Assembly (NCBI RefSeq): GCF_003428625.2
Contig: NZ_QVQT02000005.1
Span: 62,001-126,000, forward strand
Origin: Paracidobacterium acidisoli
GTDB taxonomy: Bacteria > Acidobacteriota > Terriglobia > Terriglobales > Acidobacteriaceae
Direction: 5' to 3'
DNA length: 64,000 nucleotides
Positions 51,476-62,197 of the stretch are shown in pieces (position 1 is the stretch's first letter; each line of letters starts with the position of its first letter). Made by a program: the position numbers and the translations under genes. Below the pieces are notes generated by a model. It was given only the letters and a program-made list of their open reading frames with translations. It did no database searches and was not told the origin of the DNA.

Positions 51476-54208
51476 ATGAAGAGACTGTGGTTCCTGATTT
51501 TGTTCACCGTGGTGCTGCTAACACCATGGAGCCTGTACCCCCAAAGCGCCTGGGATTCCCAGCAGAGCAGCGATGCAAACTGCTCGGCCGCGGATCCATC
51601 CTGCGGACAACAGAATCAGTATTCGTCGCCTATCCTTCCCAATCAGGCCGGTCAGCAGGTCACTCCCAATGGAGCGTCATCTCTCGGCCAGCTACCTCCT
51701 GAGACGACGTACCAGGACAACGGTAATCCGGCAAACCGCTTCCGCAATCGATATTCACAGTTTCCTCAGCAGCTTCCTCCGCAACCCCTCTCAGAATTCC
51801 AGAAATTTGTAGCGTCCACGACCGGACAGGTACTGCCGGTCTTCGGAGAGAGTCTCTTTCGTAACGTGCCGTCCACCTTTGCTCCTCTTGAGCAGACCCC
51901 TGTTCCTCCCGACTACGTCATCGGGCCCCAGGACGAAATACGGATACGCGTCTGGGGACAGGTGAATTTCAGAGCTAATCTCTTTGTCGACCGCGCGGGA
52001 GAAATCTATATCCCTCAGGTAGGCGGAATTCATGTGGCCGGCCTGCCATTTTCCCAGCTCGATCCGCATCTTCGCGCCGCCATCGGAAGAATCTATCGCA
52101 ACTTCGATCTCACCGCCGATCTCGGTCAGATCCGCGCCGTCCAGGTCTATGTAACCGGAGAGGCCCGCCGCCCCGGTGTCTATACGGTAAGCTCACTCAG
52201 CACTCTGGCCGATGCCCTCTTCGCCAGCGGAGGCGTCGCCATCGAAGGTTCGATGCGGCACATCCAGCTCCGCCGCAACGGCGCCATGATTACCGATTTT
52301 GACCTCTATGACCTCCTGGTGCATGGAGACAAATCGAAGGACGTCGGCCTGCTCTCCGGAGACGTCATCTACATTCCCCCCGTCGGGCCTGAAGTCGCCA
52401 TCATGGGCAGCGTACGAAGCCCTGGTATTTATGAGCTGCGCGGAGATGAATCCATCGACCAGGCTCTGAAGGACGCCGGCGGCGTCTCCGCCATCGCCGC
52501 TGAATCGCGCATCTCGATCGAGCGGATTCAGGACCATCAGAGCCGTAAAGCCATGGAGATGGCATTCGATGCCGCGGGCCTGGCCACTCCCCTCGCCAGC
52601 GGAGACATCCTCCGCGTCTACTCCATGGTTCCGATGTACAGCAAAACCATCACCCTGCGCGGCAACACCGCCAATCCAGGACGCTTCGGCTGGCATGCCG
52701 GCATGCACCTGAGCGATCTCATCCCGGATCGCGATTCGCTCATTACAAGAGACTACTGGTGGAAGCGGACGCAGCTCGGTCTGCCCGCTCCTGAGTTCCA
52801 GCCCCTCGACCGGTTTCCCAATCTCCGGCAGCCCTCCAGCCCCTGGGATCTGCCGCGTAATCCCCGTCCCCCCTCCGCAAACCGGAACTACAACCGGAAT
52901 CCGTATTCTCGTTCCACCGTTGCCGGCTCGCAGCAGAATCAGCAATATCAGGAAAGCAACGGACAGTATCTGCCGCCGAATTACAACGACCCTGACTCCG
53001 GCGATTATTACAACAACGTAAATCCGGATGAGAATCCGTACGATCAGCAGTACCCCCAGGACCAGTATCAGGGCCAGTATCAGGATCAAAACCCGGATCA
53101 GTCCCTCTCGCCGAACGATTCCCGAAACGGGCAATACAATCGGATGGGCAGCAACTCTTCGCTCGCCTCCCAGGAATCCAATTTGCAGAACCCGCAGGGA
53201 CAGGGCCAGACGCAGACCCCCAAAAATGATGTGCGCCTCAACTCGCCCGACATCGACTGGGATTACGCCGTGATCGAGAGAATGGACCCGAAGACCCTCA
53301 CCAGCTCTCTGATCCCCTTCGACCTCGGCAGGCTGATCCTGGATCACGACGAGTCGCAGAACCTGGAGCTCCAGCCCGGCGATGTCGTGACCATCTTCTC
53401 TCAGGCCGATATCCATGTGCCGCTCGTGCAGCAGACGAAGTATGTGCGTCTCGAAGGCGAGTTCGTGCACTCCGGCATTTACAGCGTGCATCCCGGTGAA
53501 ACCCTGCGCCAGCTCGTCAGCCGCGCCGGCGGCCTTACCCCGGGCGCGTATCTTTATGGCTCCGAATTCACGCGTGAATCCACGCGCGTCGTGCAGCAGC
53601 ACCGCATCGATGAATATGTGCAGAACCTTGAGCTGGAAATTCAGCGCGGAAGCCTCGCCCTCGCTGCCTCTCCCGTATCCACGTCGCAGGACATCGCCAG
53701 CGGCGCCGCGGCCCAGAACAGCGAGCACGAGCTCATCAGCCGTCTGCGGCAGATGCGGGCCACGGGCCGTGTCGTGCTGGAGCTCGAATCGGCCAGCACC
53801 GGCATCAGCAGCCTGCCCGACATCCCTCTCGAAAATGGCGATCACTTTATCGTGCCGCCCGTTCCGGCAACCGTGAACGTGGTCGGCGCCGTCTACGACC
53901 AGAATTCCTTCCTTTACCATGATGGCCGGCGCACCGGACAATATCTGCGCCTGGCCGGTGGCCCCGATCGCGACGCGGATACCAAACACGCGTTCATCAT
54001 CCGTGCCGATGGTTCGGTCGTCAGCCGCAAAGATGAGAATGGCCTCTGGGGAAATACCTTTGAAGATGTGCCGCTCAATCCGGGAGACACCATCGTGATG
54101 CCTGAAAAGACCATCAAGCCATCCGCTCTGCGCGGCTTCCTCGACTGGTCGCAGGTCTTCTCGCAGTTCGCTCTCGGAGCCGCCGCCATCAGCGTGATTC
54201 ATCAATAA
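51476..54208 (+). CDS. Wza/SLBB-type polysaccharide export protein with a Gln/Asn/Tyr-rich insert
   Basis: The ATG at 51476 gives a signal peptide (MKRLWFLILFTVVLLTPWS) and 910 residues. From ~141 is the poly-export domain (YVIGPQDEIRIRVWGQ, YIPQVGGIHVAG), followed by several SLBB repeats (VYVTGEARRPGVYTV ~225, AIMGSVRSPGIYEL ~305, VRLEGEFVHSGIYSV ~655, VNVVGAVYDQNSFLY ~800). Between about residues 465 and 585 a low-complexity stretch very rich in Gln, Asn, Tyr, Pro and Asp (YPQDQYQGQYQDQNPDQ) interrupts the array. The protein should form the outer-membrane channel for an exopolysaccharide. No lipobox is seen. A tandem array starts at its end. Confidence 0.9.
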   Translation: MKRLWFLILFTVVLLTPWSLYPQSAWDSQQSSDANCSAADPSCGQQNQYSSPILPNQAGQQVTPNGASSLGQLPPETTYQDNGNPANRFRNRYSQFPQQLPPQPLSEFQKFVASTTGQVLPVFGESLFRNVPSTFAPLEQTPVPPDYVIGPQDEIRIRVWGQVNFRANLFVDRAGEIYIPQVGGIHVAGLPFSQLDPHLRAAIGRIYRNFDLTADLGQIRAVQVYVTGEARRPGVYTVSSLSTLADALFASGGVAIEGSMRHIQLRRNGAMITDFDLYDLLVHGDKSKDVGLLSGDVIYIPPVGPEVAIMGSVRSPGIYELRGDESIDQALKDAGGVSAIAAESRISIERIQDHQSRKAMEMAFDAAGLATPLASGDILRVYSMVPMYSKTITLRGNTANPGRFGWHAGMHLSDLIPDRDSLITRDYWWKRTQLGLPAPEFQPLDRFPNLRQPSSPWDLPRNPRPPSANRNYNRNPYSRSTVAGSQQNQQYQESNGQYLPPNYNDPDSGDYYNNVNPDENPYDQQYPQDQYQGQYQDQNPDQSLSPNDSRNGQYNRMGSNSSLASQESNLQNPQGQGQTQTPKNDVRLNSPDIDWDYAVIERMDPKTLTSSLIPFDLGRLILDHDESQNLELQPGDVVTIFSQADIHVPLVQQTKYVRLEGEFVHSGIYSVHPGETLRQLVSRAGGLTPGAYLYGSEFTRESTRVVQQHRIDEYVQNLELEIQRGSLALAASPVSTSQDIASGAAAQNSEHELISRLRQMRATGRVVLELESASTGISSLPDIPLENGDHFIVPPVPATVNVVGAVYDQNSFLYHDGRRTGQYLRLAGGPDRDADTKHAFIIRADGSVVSRKDENGLWGNTFEDVPLNPGDTIVMPEKTIKPSALRGFLDWSQVFSQFALGAAAISVIHQ

Positions 54209-54273
54209 TGGCTAAAGATGTCAGATCAATAATGGCCTAAAGATGTCAGGTCAATAATGGCTAAAGAGGTCAG
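54201..54273 (+). repeat. Three-copy 24-26-bp array starting in the last codons of the SLBB gene
   Basis: TCAATAATGG begins at 54202, 54226 and 54251, each followed by CTAAAGATGTCAG or a close variant. The first copy includes the final Gln codon and the TAA stop (54206-54208) of the gene; the second TAA is in frame (54230), the third is shifted by one. Confidence 0.85.
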
Positions 54274-54388
54274 ATCGAAGCCGGGTTGCTGCTCTTCATC
54301 GTGATCGGATCGTCAAATAAGAATGTGAGGGGCGCCATAATGCGTATCGGCAGTTGCCCCACCCGGCAGGACAGGAACTGGAAGCACC

Positions 54389-55684
54389 ATGAATAAGTCG
54401 ACAGCCTTCGAACAGGAGACCGGTACCGCAAAGCCCATGACCGCCGGGCCGGAATCCTCGACCGTGTCGCACCCCGAGCAGCAGGAGATCTCCCTGCTCG
54501 ACATCCTGCTGGTCCTTGCCGAGCGTCGTAAACTCATCTTCCTGATCACTGTCATCTTCGCCATCGGGGCAATCATCATCTCTCTGGTGCTGCCCAAGCG
54601 CTATACGGCGGAGACGACGATCCTGCCTCCGGATGCAAAGTCATCCTCTTTGTCTTCCATGATGACTTCGCAGCTGGGAAATCTGGGCGGCATCGCAGCT
54701 CTCGCAGGGGGAAGCCTCGGACTCAAAAATCCGAATGAGATGTTCATCGCCATGCTCAAAAGCCAGACGGTGGAAAACGCCATGGTCCACCGCTACAACC
54801 TCATGCAGGAGTATCACAGCAAATATCTCTCGCTTGCGCGCAAAAGCTTTGAAAAGCACGTCACCCTCGACGGAAACGGCAAAGACGGCCTGATTCACAT
54901 CTCCGTCGAGGACTGGGACCCGAAGCGCGCCGCTGAGCTGGCCAACGGTTACGTCGATCAGTTCCGCACACTCTCTCAGACGCTCGCCATCACCGAGGCC
55001 GGACAGCGCCGCCTCTTCTTCGAGCAGCAGCTCCAGCAGTCGAAGGACAGGCTTGCCGACGCCGAAGAGGCGTTGAAGGAGACCGAGCAGAAGACCGGCA
55101 TGATCCAGCTCGACAGTCAGGCACGCGCCCTGATCGAGACCGCGGCCAGTCTGCGCGCGCAGGTCACCGCGAAGGAAGTTCAGCTCCAGGCCATGCAGAC
55201 CTATGCCACAAGCGAAAATGCGAACGTGGTCGAGATGCAGAAGGAGCTCGACGGACTGCGTGCCCAGCTCGCCAAACTTACCGGCAACCAGGATGAAACC
55301 AGTGGAGCCCTGATCGCTCCCAAGGGTATGATGGCGCAGACCGGCCTTGAATATGTTCGCCGCCTGCGGGACGTCAAATACTACGAGACCATCTTCGAGA
55401 TCCTTGCCCGTCAGTATGAGCTCGCCAGACTCGACGAAGCAAAAGAGGGTGCTGTGATTCAGGTGGTCGACCCGGCCATCGTTCCCGACCGCCGCTCGTT
55501 TCCCCAGCGTGCTCTCATCACCGTCGTCACGACATTCATCGGCTTCTTCTTTGCCTGTTCCTTTGCCCTGGCCCAGGCTGGCCTGGCGCATATGAGGCAG
55601 GACCCGGAGACGAACGCGAAGCTCAGTCTTCTGCGCCAGCTGCTCCGCTTCCGCCGCTCGCCGGCAATTGCACACGAAAGGTGA
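54389..55684 (+). CDS. Wzz/GumC-type polysaccharide chain-length determinant
   Basis: These inner membrane co-polymerases set polysaccharide length and connect to the Wza-type channel. The 431-residue protein has a Wzz N-terminus (ISLLDILLVLAERRKLIFL), TM1 (about residues 50-70), the periplasmic ETTILPPDAKSS stretch, a long coiled coil (about 205-320) and a second TM near 375-400 preceded by VVDPAIVPDRRSFP, the Pro-rich signature of the family. There is no C-terminal tyrosine kinase domain. It lies 180 bp after the SLBB gene. Confidence 0.92.
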   Translation: MNKSTAFEQETGTAKPMTAGPESSTVSHPEQQEISLLDILLVLAERRKLIFLITVIFAIGAIIISLVLPKRYTAETTILPPDAKSSSLSSMMTSQLGNLGGIAALAGGSLGLKNPNEMFIAMLKSQTVENAMVHRYNLMQEYHSKYLSLARKSFEKHVTLDGNGKDGLIHISVEDWDPKRAAELANGYVDQFRTLSQTLAITEAGQRRLFFEQQLQQSKDRLADAEEALKETEQKTGMIQLDSQARALIETAASLRAQVTAKEVQLQAMQTYATSENANVVEMQKELDGLRAQLAKLTGNQDETSGALIAPKGMMAQTGLEYVRRLRDVKYYETIFEILARQYELARLDEAKEGAVIQVVDPAIVPDRRSFPQRALITVVTTFIGFFFACSFALAQAGLAHMRQDPETNAKLSLLRQLLRFRRSPAIAHER

Positions 55685-55785
55685 ACCCCCGGTGCCGCTC
55701 ATGGCATCCTTGAAAGGGAATGGTTCCGGCACAGTCACATCCCCGGCGCTCGTTTGAGCTCACTCTTGCCAGCGCTCGCCGCACC

Positions 55786-56994
55786 ATGCTCTTCAGCGAG
55801 ATCGTCCGGCTGGCCATCGACAGCTTCCGCGCCAGCAAAGTGCGCTTCATGCTGACGGCGCTCGGCATGGTCATCGGCTCGGCCTCGGTCATCTTCGTCG
55901 TCACCATCGGCCTTACCGGAAAACAGTACATTCTCAATGCCATCGAAGGCATCGGCACCAATATGGTGGAGCTCGAGTACTCCGGCGGCGGAGCGGGCAA
56001 CGTCAACACCAATTTCCAGAACGATCTTCTGACGCGCGATGACGAGCGTGCCGTCGACGAGCAGGTTCCCGCCGTTGCCGCCTCGTCGCCTATGCTCGAG
56101 ATGCACGACCGCATCAGCTTCGGCAGCGGCCTCGTCAAGGATGTGCTCGTCCTCGGCGTCAGCCCGCAATATCGCCAGGTGCGCAACCTTATCGTGCTCT
56201 CCGGCCGCTTCTTCGACGACGAAGACGAGACCACGCACACCAAGGTCGCCGTCGTCACCGAGCCCTTCGCGCGCGCCATGTTCGGCAGCACCTCGGCGGC
56301 TATCAACGGAACCTTTCAGCTCAGCGGCATCCCCTTCACCATCATCGGAACCTTCCGCGAGCGCACGGACACCTTCGGCCAGTCCGAAATCGCCGACCAG
56401 ACCATCCTTGTTCCCTATTCCGTTGCGCGCTACTTCACCGGCACCGACAACGTGAAGCAGATCTTCTTTTCCATCCGCGACGCAAGAGATGTCGAGGCCG
56501 CCTCAAAGCAGATCGTAAATGTCGTGCACGGCCGCCACCAGCAGAATTCCGTCTACACCGCGCAGACTCTCACCGCGCTCCTCACCACCGCCAGCCTTAT
56601 CGCCAACGCGCTCACCATCGTGCTTATGCTGGTCTCAGCCGTCACGCTCGCCGTCGGCGGCGTTGGCATCATGAACATCATGCTGGCCACCGTGCGCTCG
56701 CGCATCCGCGAAATCGGCATTCGCAAGGCCCTCGGAGCCACCGCGCGCGAAATCAAGCTTCAGTTCCTCATCGAGGCTGTCTTTATCTCGCTCGCCGGAG
56801 GTCTCATCGGCACGATCATCGGCCTCGCCGTGCCTTTCTCTGTCCGGTTCTTCACCAGCTATCGCGTTCCTGTCTCCGGATGGTCCGCCGTCATTGCCCT
56901 CGTCACCTCGACGATGGTCGGCATCATCTTTGGAACGCTGCCGGCCAACCGCGCCGCCCAGCTCGATCCCGTCGAATCCCTCAAGTACGAATAA
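55786..56994 (+). CDS. MacB-type ABC transporter permease
   Basis: The 402-residue protein is a single MacB-like permease: N-terminal LAIDSFRASKVRFMLTALGMVIGSASVIFVVTI, a periplasmic core (about residues 60-250) and the FtsX block with three helices ending VGGVGIMNIMLATVRSRIREIGIRKALGATAREI and PANRAAQLDPVESLKYE. ATG 55786 matches the family start; an ATG at 55720 adds 22 unrelated residues. No ATPase gene is adjacent in the window. Its position after wzz may mean it is part of the exopolysaccharide operon, or only a neighbour. Confidence 0.9.
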   Translation: MLFSEIVRLAIDSFRASKVRFMLTALGMVIGSASVIFVVTIGLTGKQYILNAIEGIGTNMVELEYSGGGAGNVNTNFQNDLLTRDDERAVDEQVPAVAASSPMLEMHDRISFGSGLVKDVLVLGVSPQYRQVRNLIVLSGRFFDDEDETTHTKVAVVTEPFARAMFGSTSAAINGTFQLSGIPFTIIGTFRERTDTFGQSEIADQTILVPYSVARYFTGTDNVKQIFFSIRDARDVEAASKQIVNVVHGRHQQNSVYTAQTLTALLTTASLIANALTIVLMLVSAVTLAVGGVGIMNIMLATVRSRIREIGIRKALGATAREIKLQFLIEAVFISLAGGLIGTIIGLAVPFSVRFFTSYRVPVSGWSAVIALVTSTMVGIIFGTLPANRAAQLDPVESLKYE

Positions 56995-57015
56995 CGCAGG
57001 AGCAGCGAGCGCAGC

Positions 57016-57107
57016 GATTAGCCATCAGGAGGTAGCGATGAGAGAACAGGAAACAGAGAATTCAATGCACCGCACTGCCTCTCTTCTAATGGCTAATCCC
57101 TGATCCC
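57016..57107. repeat. Inverted heptamer units around a 21-codon open frame
   Basis: GATTAGCCAT (57017-57026) is the exact complement of ATGGCTAATC (57089-57098). The right side is three heptamers, TAATGGC, TAATCCC and TGATCCC, whose sequence is shared with the array at 6463-6525. The left side shows two heptamers in opposite orientation. Confidence 0.6.
57038..57103 (+). CDS. Candidate 21-residue peptide after the MacB-type permease
   Basis: AGGAGG at 57027-57032 stands five bases before the ATG. The product would be MREQETENSMHRTASLLMAN plus Pro, with the stop TGA inside the last heptamer unit. The strong ribosome binding site is the only support; it overlaps a repeat, so chance is quite possible. 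No function can be proposed. Confidence 0.25.
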   Translation: MREQETENSMHRTASLLMANP

Positions 57108-57112
57108 TGCCT

Positions 57113-57883
57113 TTACCGCATCTTCACGCCTGCAGGAATCACCGCCAGCGCGACTTCCATCTCCGTTCCATCCGGCAGATGCACATTTTTGCCGTGTGAG
57201 AGGAACGTCGCCGAATTCGCGTCGTGAATATCGCTCTTCAGTGTTACTCCCGGCACGCCGTTCTGCGGCGTCTGCTGCTGCTGTTGCCCGGCCTCTTCAC
57301 CGGAAGGCATGCCCGCTCCGCTCATCTGCGGCTGCGAAGCGGAAGCAGACGCCGCTCCGGATGATCCCGACGGCATGCCCGCTCCGCCCGGTACTCCCAC
57401 GCCGCCCGGAGAAGACGCGCTCGGCATCGGTGCGCCGCCGCCTTCGCCCGCATTCGGCTGCTGCATCGGGTTCACCGGCTGAACAATCGCCGTCACCGTC
57501 GCCTTGATCGGGAGCTGCTGCCCATCCTTCAGGCGCGCATGATCGAACGTCACCACAATCGTCGAATCGCCTTTATGCTCCGACGCCGTGACCTGATCCA
57601 CGTGCCCCACCAGCTCCGTACTCTTCGGCAGCGTCTGCGCGTCCGGAATCTGCACATCCTGCTGCAGCTTCGCCGTCACCGCGTCGCCCTGCTTCGCCTT
57701 CTTTGCATCGAGTGTTTTATCGAGCTCTGCTTTTGCCGGAACCATCTGGATCGTCCGTGCCGCCGGCTGCTGCGCCGTATCGCCCGCGGCCGTATTCTGG
57801 GCGCTCATCGCCGGAGCTGCCAGAAAAGCCGTCATCGCCGCCGCAGCGCATGGCAAAATCCACCGCTGTATCTGTCTCTGCAT
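57113..57883 (-). CDS. Secreted protein of unknown function with Gly/Pro/Ser-rich middle
   Basis: ATG 57883 has GAGG six bases upstream and gives a signal peptide (WILPCAAAAMTAFLAAPAMSA); the frame is open to 58039. The 256-residue protein has two beta-rich halves: LDKTLDAKKAKQGDAVTAKL, ELVGHVDQVTASEHKGDSTI, VVTFDHARLKDGQQLPIKATV and, at the end, FLSHGKNVHLPDGTEMEVALAV. A linker of about 75 Gly, Pro, Ser and Gln residues lies between them. I do not recognise a named family. The pattern 'alternating short conserved beta motifs with LKDG..LPI' suggests a small envelope protein. Confidence 0.7.
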   Translation of the reverse strand: MQRQIQRWILPCAAAAMTAFLAAPAMSAQNTAAGDTAQQPAARTIQMVPAKAELDKTLDAKKAKQGDAVTAKLQQDVQIPDAQTLPKSTELVGHVDQVTASEHKGDSTIVVTFDHARLKDGQQLPIKATVTAIVQPVNPMQQPNAGEGGGAPMPSASSPGGVGVPGGAGMPSGSSGAASASASQPQMSGAGMPSGEEAGQQQQQTPQNGVPGVTLKSDIHDANSATFLSHGKNVHLPDGTEMEVALAVIPAGVKMR

Positions 57884-58025
57884 ACAAAGCCTCATTTCCG
57901 CCGCGCATCGTCCTCTTGCGGGGACGCTCCTCCGCGAAATAGCGTTGCCTGCCGCACCGCCGCTGTTAAACTGGAAACAGGCAGCTTCGCCCCGTTTTTT
58001 CTGAATCGAAGCAACCATCAGAGCT

Positions 58026-58556
58026 ATGGCCACCGCCACCCCACTCCCGATCTCCGTCAGCGAGTATCTCCATACGAGCTATCGCCCGGACTGCGACTAC
58101 GTGGACGGCATCATCGAGGAGAGAAACCTGGGCGAGTTAGATCACGCAGCCATGCAGGGCGCACTTATGCAGTGGTTTAGCCAACATGCGCGCGAGTGGG
58201 GAATTCACGTCTACCCTGAGATCCGCGTCCAGGTCTCCTCAACGCGCTTCCGCATCGCCGATATCTGTCTGGTCTCCCGGCAGGCGCCGCGCGAGCAGAT
58301 CATTCAGACGCCTCCTGTCGCCGTGATCGAAATTCTCTCCCCCGAGGACCGCAGGCCGCGATACGCCCAGCGCCTCGATGACTATCGCCACATGGGCGTG
58401 AAGCACATCTGGGTCATCGACCCCGCCACGCGCAAAGGCTTCGACTGTTCTTCCCGGGACTGGATCGAAACATCGCACTTCGTCGTCTCCGGCAGCCCTG
58501 TTCACCTTGATCTTGCGGCGCTCTTCGCCGCCATCGACGAAGACCACGCCCGGTAG
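58026..58556 (+). CDS. Uma2-family (DUF820) PD-(D/E)XK nuclease-like protein
   Basis: The 176-residue protein has the Uma2 pattern: VDGIIEERNLGELDHAAMQG, VYPEIRVQVSSTRFRIADICLV with the Asp, PPVAVIEILSPED with the Glu (E-x-L-S-P) and DDYRHMGVKHIWVIDP. Uma2/DUF820 proteins carry a restriction-endonuclease-like fold and are expanded in cyanobacteria, planctomycetes and acidobacteria; their biological role is not settled. It is divergent from the secreted protein at 57113. Confidence 0.85.
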   Translation: MATATPLPISVSEYLHTSYRPDCDYVDGIIEERNLGELDHAAMQGALMQWFSQHAREWGIHVYPEIRVQVSSTRFRIADICLVSRQAPREQIIQTPPVAVIEILSPEDRRPRYAQRLDDYRHMGVKHIWVIDPATRKGFDCSSRDWIETSHFVVSGSPVHLDLAALFAAIDEDHAR

Positions 58557-58670
58557 CTGCTTTTTCCGTCGGGTGGCTGGATGCCATCGCCCTCCGGAAA
58601 GCACTGCCCGAAACCCGGCGAGCCGCGGTCGCACCGCGCTCCGGCAACAGAAAGAGCTTAGGAAATCCCT

Positions 58671-60479
<1,809 letters not shown>

Positions 60480-60494
60480 TTCCGTGTCCGCGCC

Positions 60495-60556
60495 GGGGCG
60501 AGTCTTTTCTCGATGAGACGCGCCCCGTCTGCAGGTCAGCGCCTGTGCTGACCTGC
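60495..60556 (+). terminator. Double hairpin after typA
   Basis: GGGGCGAGTC (60495-60504) pairs with GACGCGCCCC (60517-60526) with one mismatch, and GCAGGTCAGC (60531-60540) pairs perfectly with GCTGACCTGC (60547-60556). No T run follows directly, so termination is plausible but not certain. Confidence 0.45.
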
Positions 60557-60763
60557 GCCGCATCCTCTTTTAGTCCGGGCCAAACCTCCTCTCTCCCCCA
60601 CCCGGCAATTGTCATTTCTTTATCTCAACTTCCTGCACCTGCAATCCGAACCCATCCAGCCGCCGTACCCACTGCAATGAAAACTTCGTCTCTGCGAAGT
60701 GCATTGCCCCGCCCGCTCGACTTCGCGCGCCCCCATCAGGATGTTTCACTTTGTGAGGTCTAT

Positions 60764-61633
60764 ATGCAGGAAGCCACCATCGTGGAAAAAACCCGTACGT
60801 CTGTCGCTCGCCGCGCCTTTCTGAAGAATGCCGGCGGAGCCGCAGCCTTTGCCGCCGCCGCACTCGCCGGAGGCACGCAGCTTCTGCGCGCCCAGGGCAC
60901 CAGCGTCATCGACACGCCGCAGGAGATCTTCACCGCCGCGCTCGTCGCCGAAGATCTCGCCAACGTTTTCTACTACAACGTGCTCACCGGCCCGGTCATC
61001 CAGAACGCCAACCTCGCCGGTCCCGGCGGCAGCGCGAAAAACATCGCGCCCACCGGACAAGCCGACGATGTCGGCTACCTTCGCGCAGCACTCTACGAAG
61101 AGTTCCAGCATGCTCTGCTCTTCCGTCAGCTGCTGGGCAGCAACTCCAACTCCACCGACCCCTTCCAGACGTTCTATTTCGACAGCGCTGCATTTTCCGA
61201 TCTCGACACCTTCGTCAACACCCTCGTCGCGCTGGAGCAGGCCTTCATCGGCGCCTATCTCGCCGCCATCCTTGAATTCAGCACCCTCGCCGCGCAGGGT
61301 AAAACCCTCACCTTCGGCGGCCAGCAGTTCACGCCCGGCCAGCTGGCCTACTTCGCCCAGGTCTCGGCCACCATCATGGGCGTGGAGTGCGAGCATCGGG
61401 CCCTCGGCCGCTCCATCAATCCTCTTTTCATCCCCGCCAACAACACCACCTACGAGTCGACCGACGGAATTCTCTCCGTCTTCAACGGCCCCAGCTCCGC
61501 CGTCGCCGCGCTTACTCCGTTCATCACCCCCGGCAGCGGAAAGACCGCCTATCCGCTCAAACAGGCGCATGACTTCGCCTACACCGTCTGGACCTTCACC
61601 GCCGGAAACATCCCCGCCCCGCCCGCATCCTGA
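60764..61633 (+). CDS. Tat-exported ferritin-like domain protein
   Basis: ATG 60764 with GAGG six bases upstream starts a 289-residue protein with a twin-arginine signal (RRAFLKNAGGAAAFAAAALAG). The mature part has the helices of ferritin-like PF13668-type proteins: FTAALVAEDLANVFYYNVLT, YLRAALYEEFQHALLFRQL, LVALEQAFIGAYLAAILEF and IMGVECEHRALGR, whose Glu and His residues would bind a di-metal centre. Such proteins are known from desiccation- and stress-linked contexts. The reading frame continues upstream to 60545 but there it has no conserved feature. Confidence 0.85.
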   Translation: MQEATIVEKTRTSVARRAFLKNAGGAAAFAAAALAGGTQLLRAQGTSVIDTPQEIFTAALVAEDLANVFYYNVLTGPVIQNANLAGPGGSAKNIAPTGQADDVGYLRAALYEEFQHALLFRQLLGSNSNSTDPFQTFYFDSAAFSDLDTFVNTLVALEQAFIGAYLAAILEFSTLAAQGKTLTFGGQQFTPGQLAYFAQVSATIMGVECEHRALGRSINPLFIPANNTTYESTDGILSVFNGPSSAVAALTPFITPGSGKTAYPLKQAHDFAYTVWTFTAGNIPAPPAS

Positions 61634-61654
61634 CGCCGCCTCGAACCGGAAGAC

Positions 61655-61688
61655 AGAGAGGCGTCGCTTTCCGGCGCGCCTCTCTTTC
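61655..61688 (+). terminator. Hairpin terminator after the ferritin-like gene
   Basis: AGAGAGGCG (61655-61663) and CGCCTCTCT (61677-61685) form a 9-bp stem, followed by TTC; the closing part of the right arm is T-rich. Confidence 0.55.
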
Positions 61689-61783
61689 GCTCTCCCGCTC
61701 TCGCGCCTCTGCTGCGGGCCCGCGCTGTGTTAGTGTTTGGTTAAGAGCCTGACCGCGCCCCAGGCGCCTCGGGTGTGTATTGC

Positions 61784-62095
61784 ATGTCGCCTCAGCCGAA
61801 TCTTCTTTCGCCGAACACCTCACAGGCATCGGCTGCGAACAAGTCTCACCGGCAGGAGCCCTCCTGGCTCCGGCGTTCGGAGCTGATCCTGCGTGTGCTC
61901 GTTCGCCTCTATATCGGTCTTATTCTTGTCGTTCTGCCCTGGACGCACTTCTGGGCCGACAATCGCTTCTTTATCTACTTCGCTCCCGTCGCCCGCTTCA
62001 CCGTCAGCGGACCCTTCCGCGGCTTCATCTCCGGCCTCGGCCTTCTGAATATCTGGATCGCCATCACCGACGCCGTCTTCCACAAGGAACCCTGA
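61784..62095 (+). CDS. Small membrane protein of unknown function
   Basis: The 103-residue protein has a polar N-terminal 35 residues and then two hydrophobic helices (LVRLYIGLILVVLPWTHFW and GFISGLGLLNIWIAITDAVF). The pattern R-L-Y-I-G-x-x-x-V-x-x-P-W and F-I-S-G-L-G-L-x-N is seen in a small acidobacterial membrane protein family, function unknown to me. A GTG at 61775 is an alternative start. It is 102 bp before the LOG gene on the same strand. Confidence 0.6.
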   Translation: MSPQPNLLSPNTSQASAANKSHRQEPSWLRRSELILRVLVRLYIGLILVVLPWTHFWADNRFFIYFAPVARFTVSGPFRGFISGLGLLNIWIAITDAVFHKEP

Positions 62096-62197
62096 GCCGT
62101 CCGTCCCTCCGCTCCGGAGAGGTATCCTCTTCAAAGGACAGGCAGCATCGCTCTGTGCCATCCCGTCACCCCGCGGACCAGGAGAGCCGCACCGATC

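Noticed and set aside
52193-54205. 670-residue open frame opposite the SLBB exporter gene
   Set aside because: Antisense shadow; the exporter on the plus strand has signal peptide and domains.
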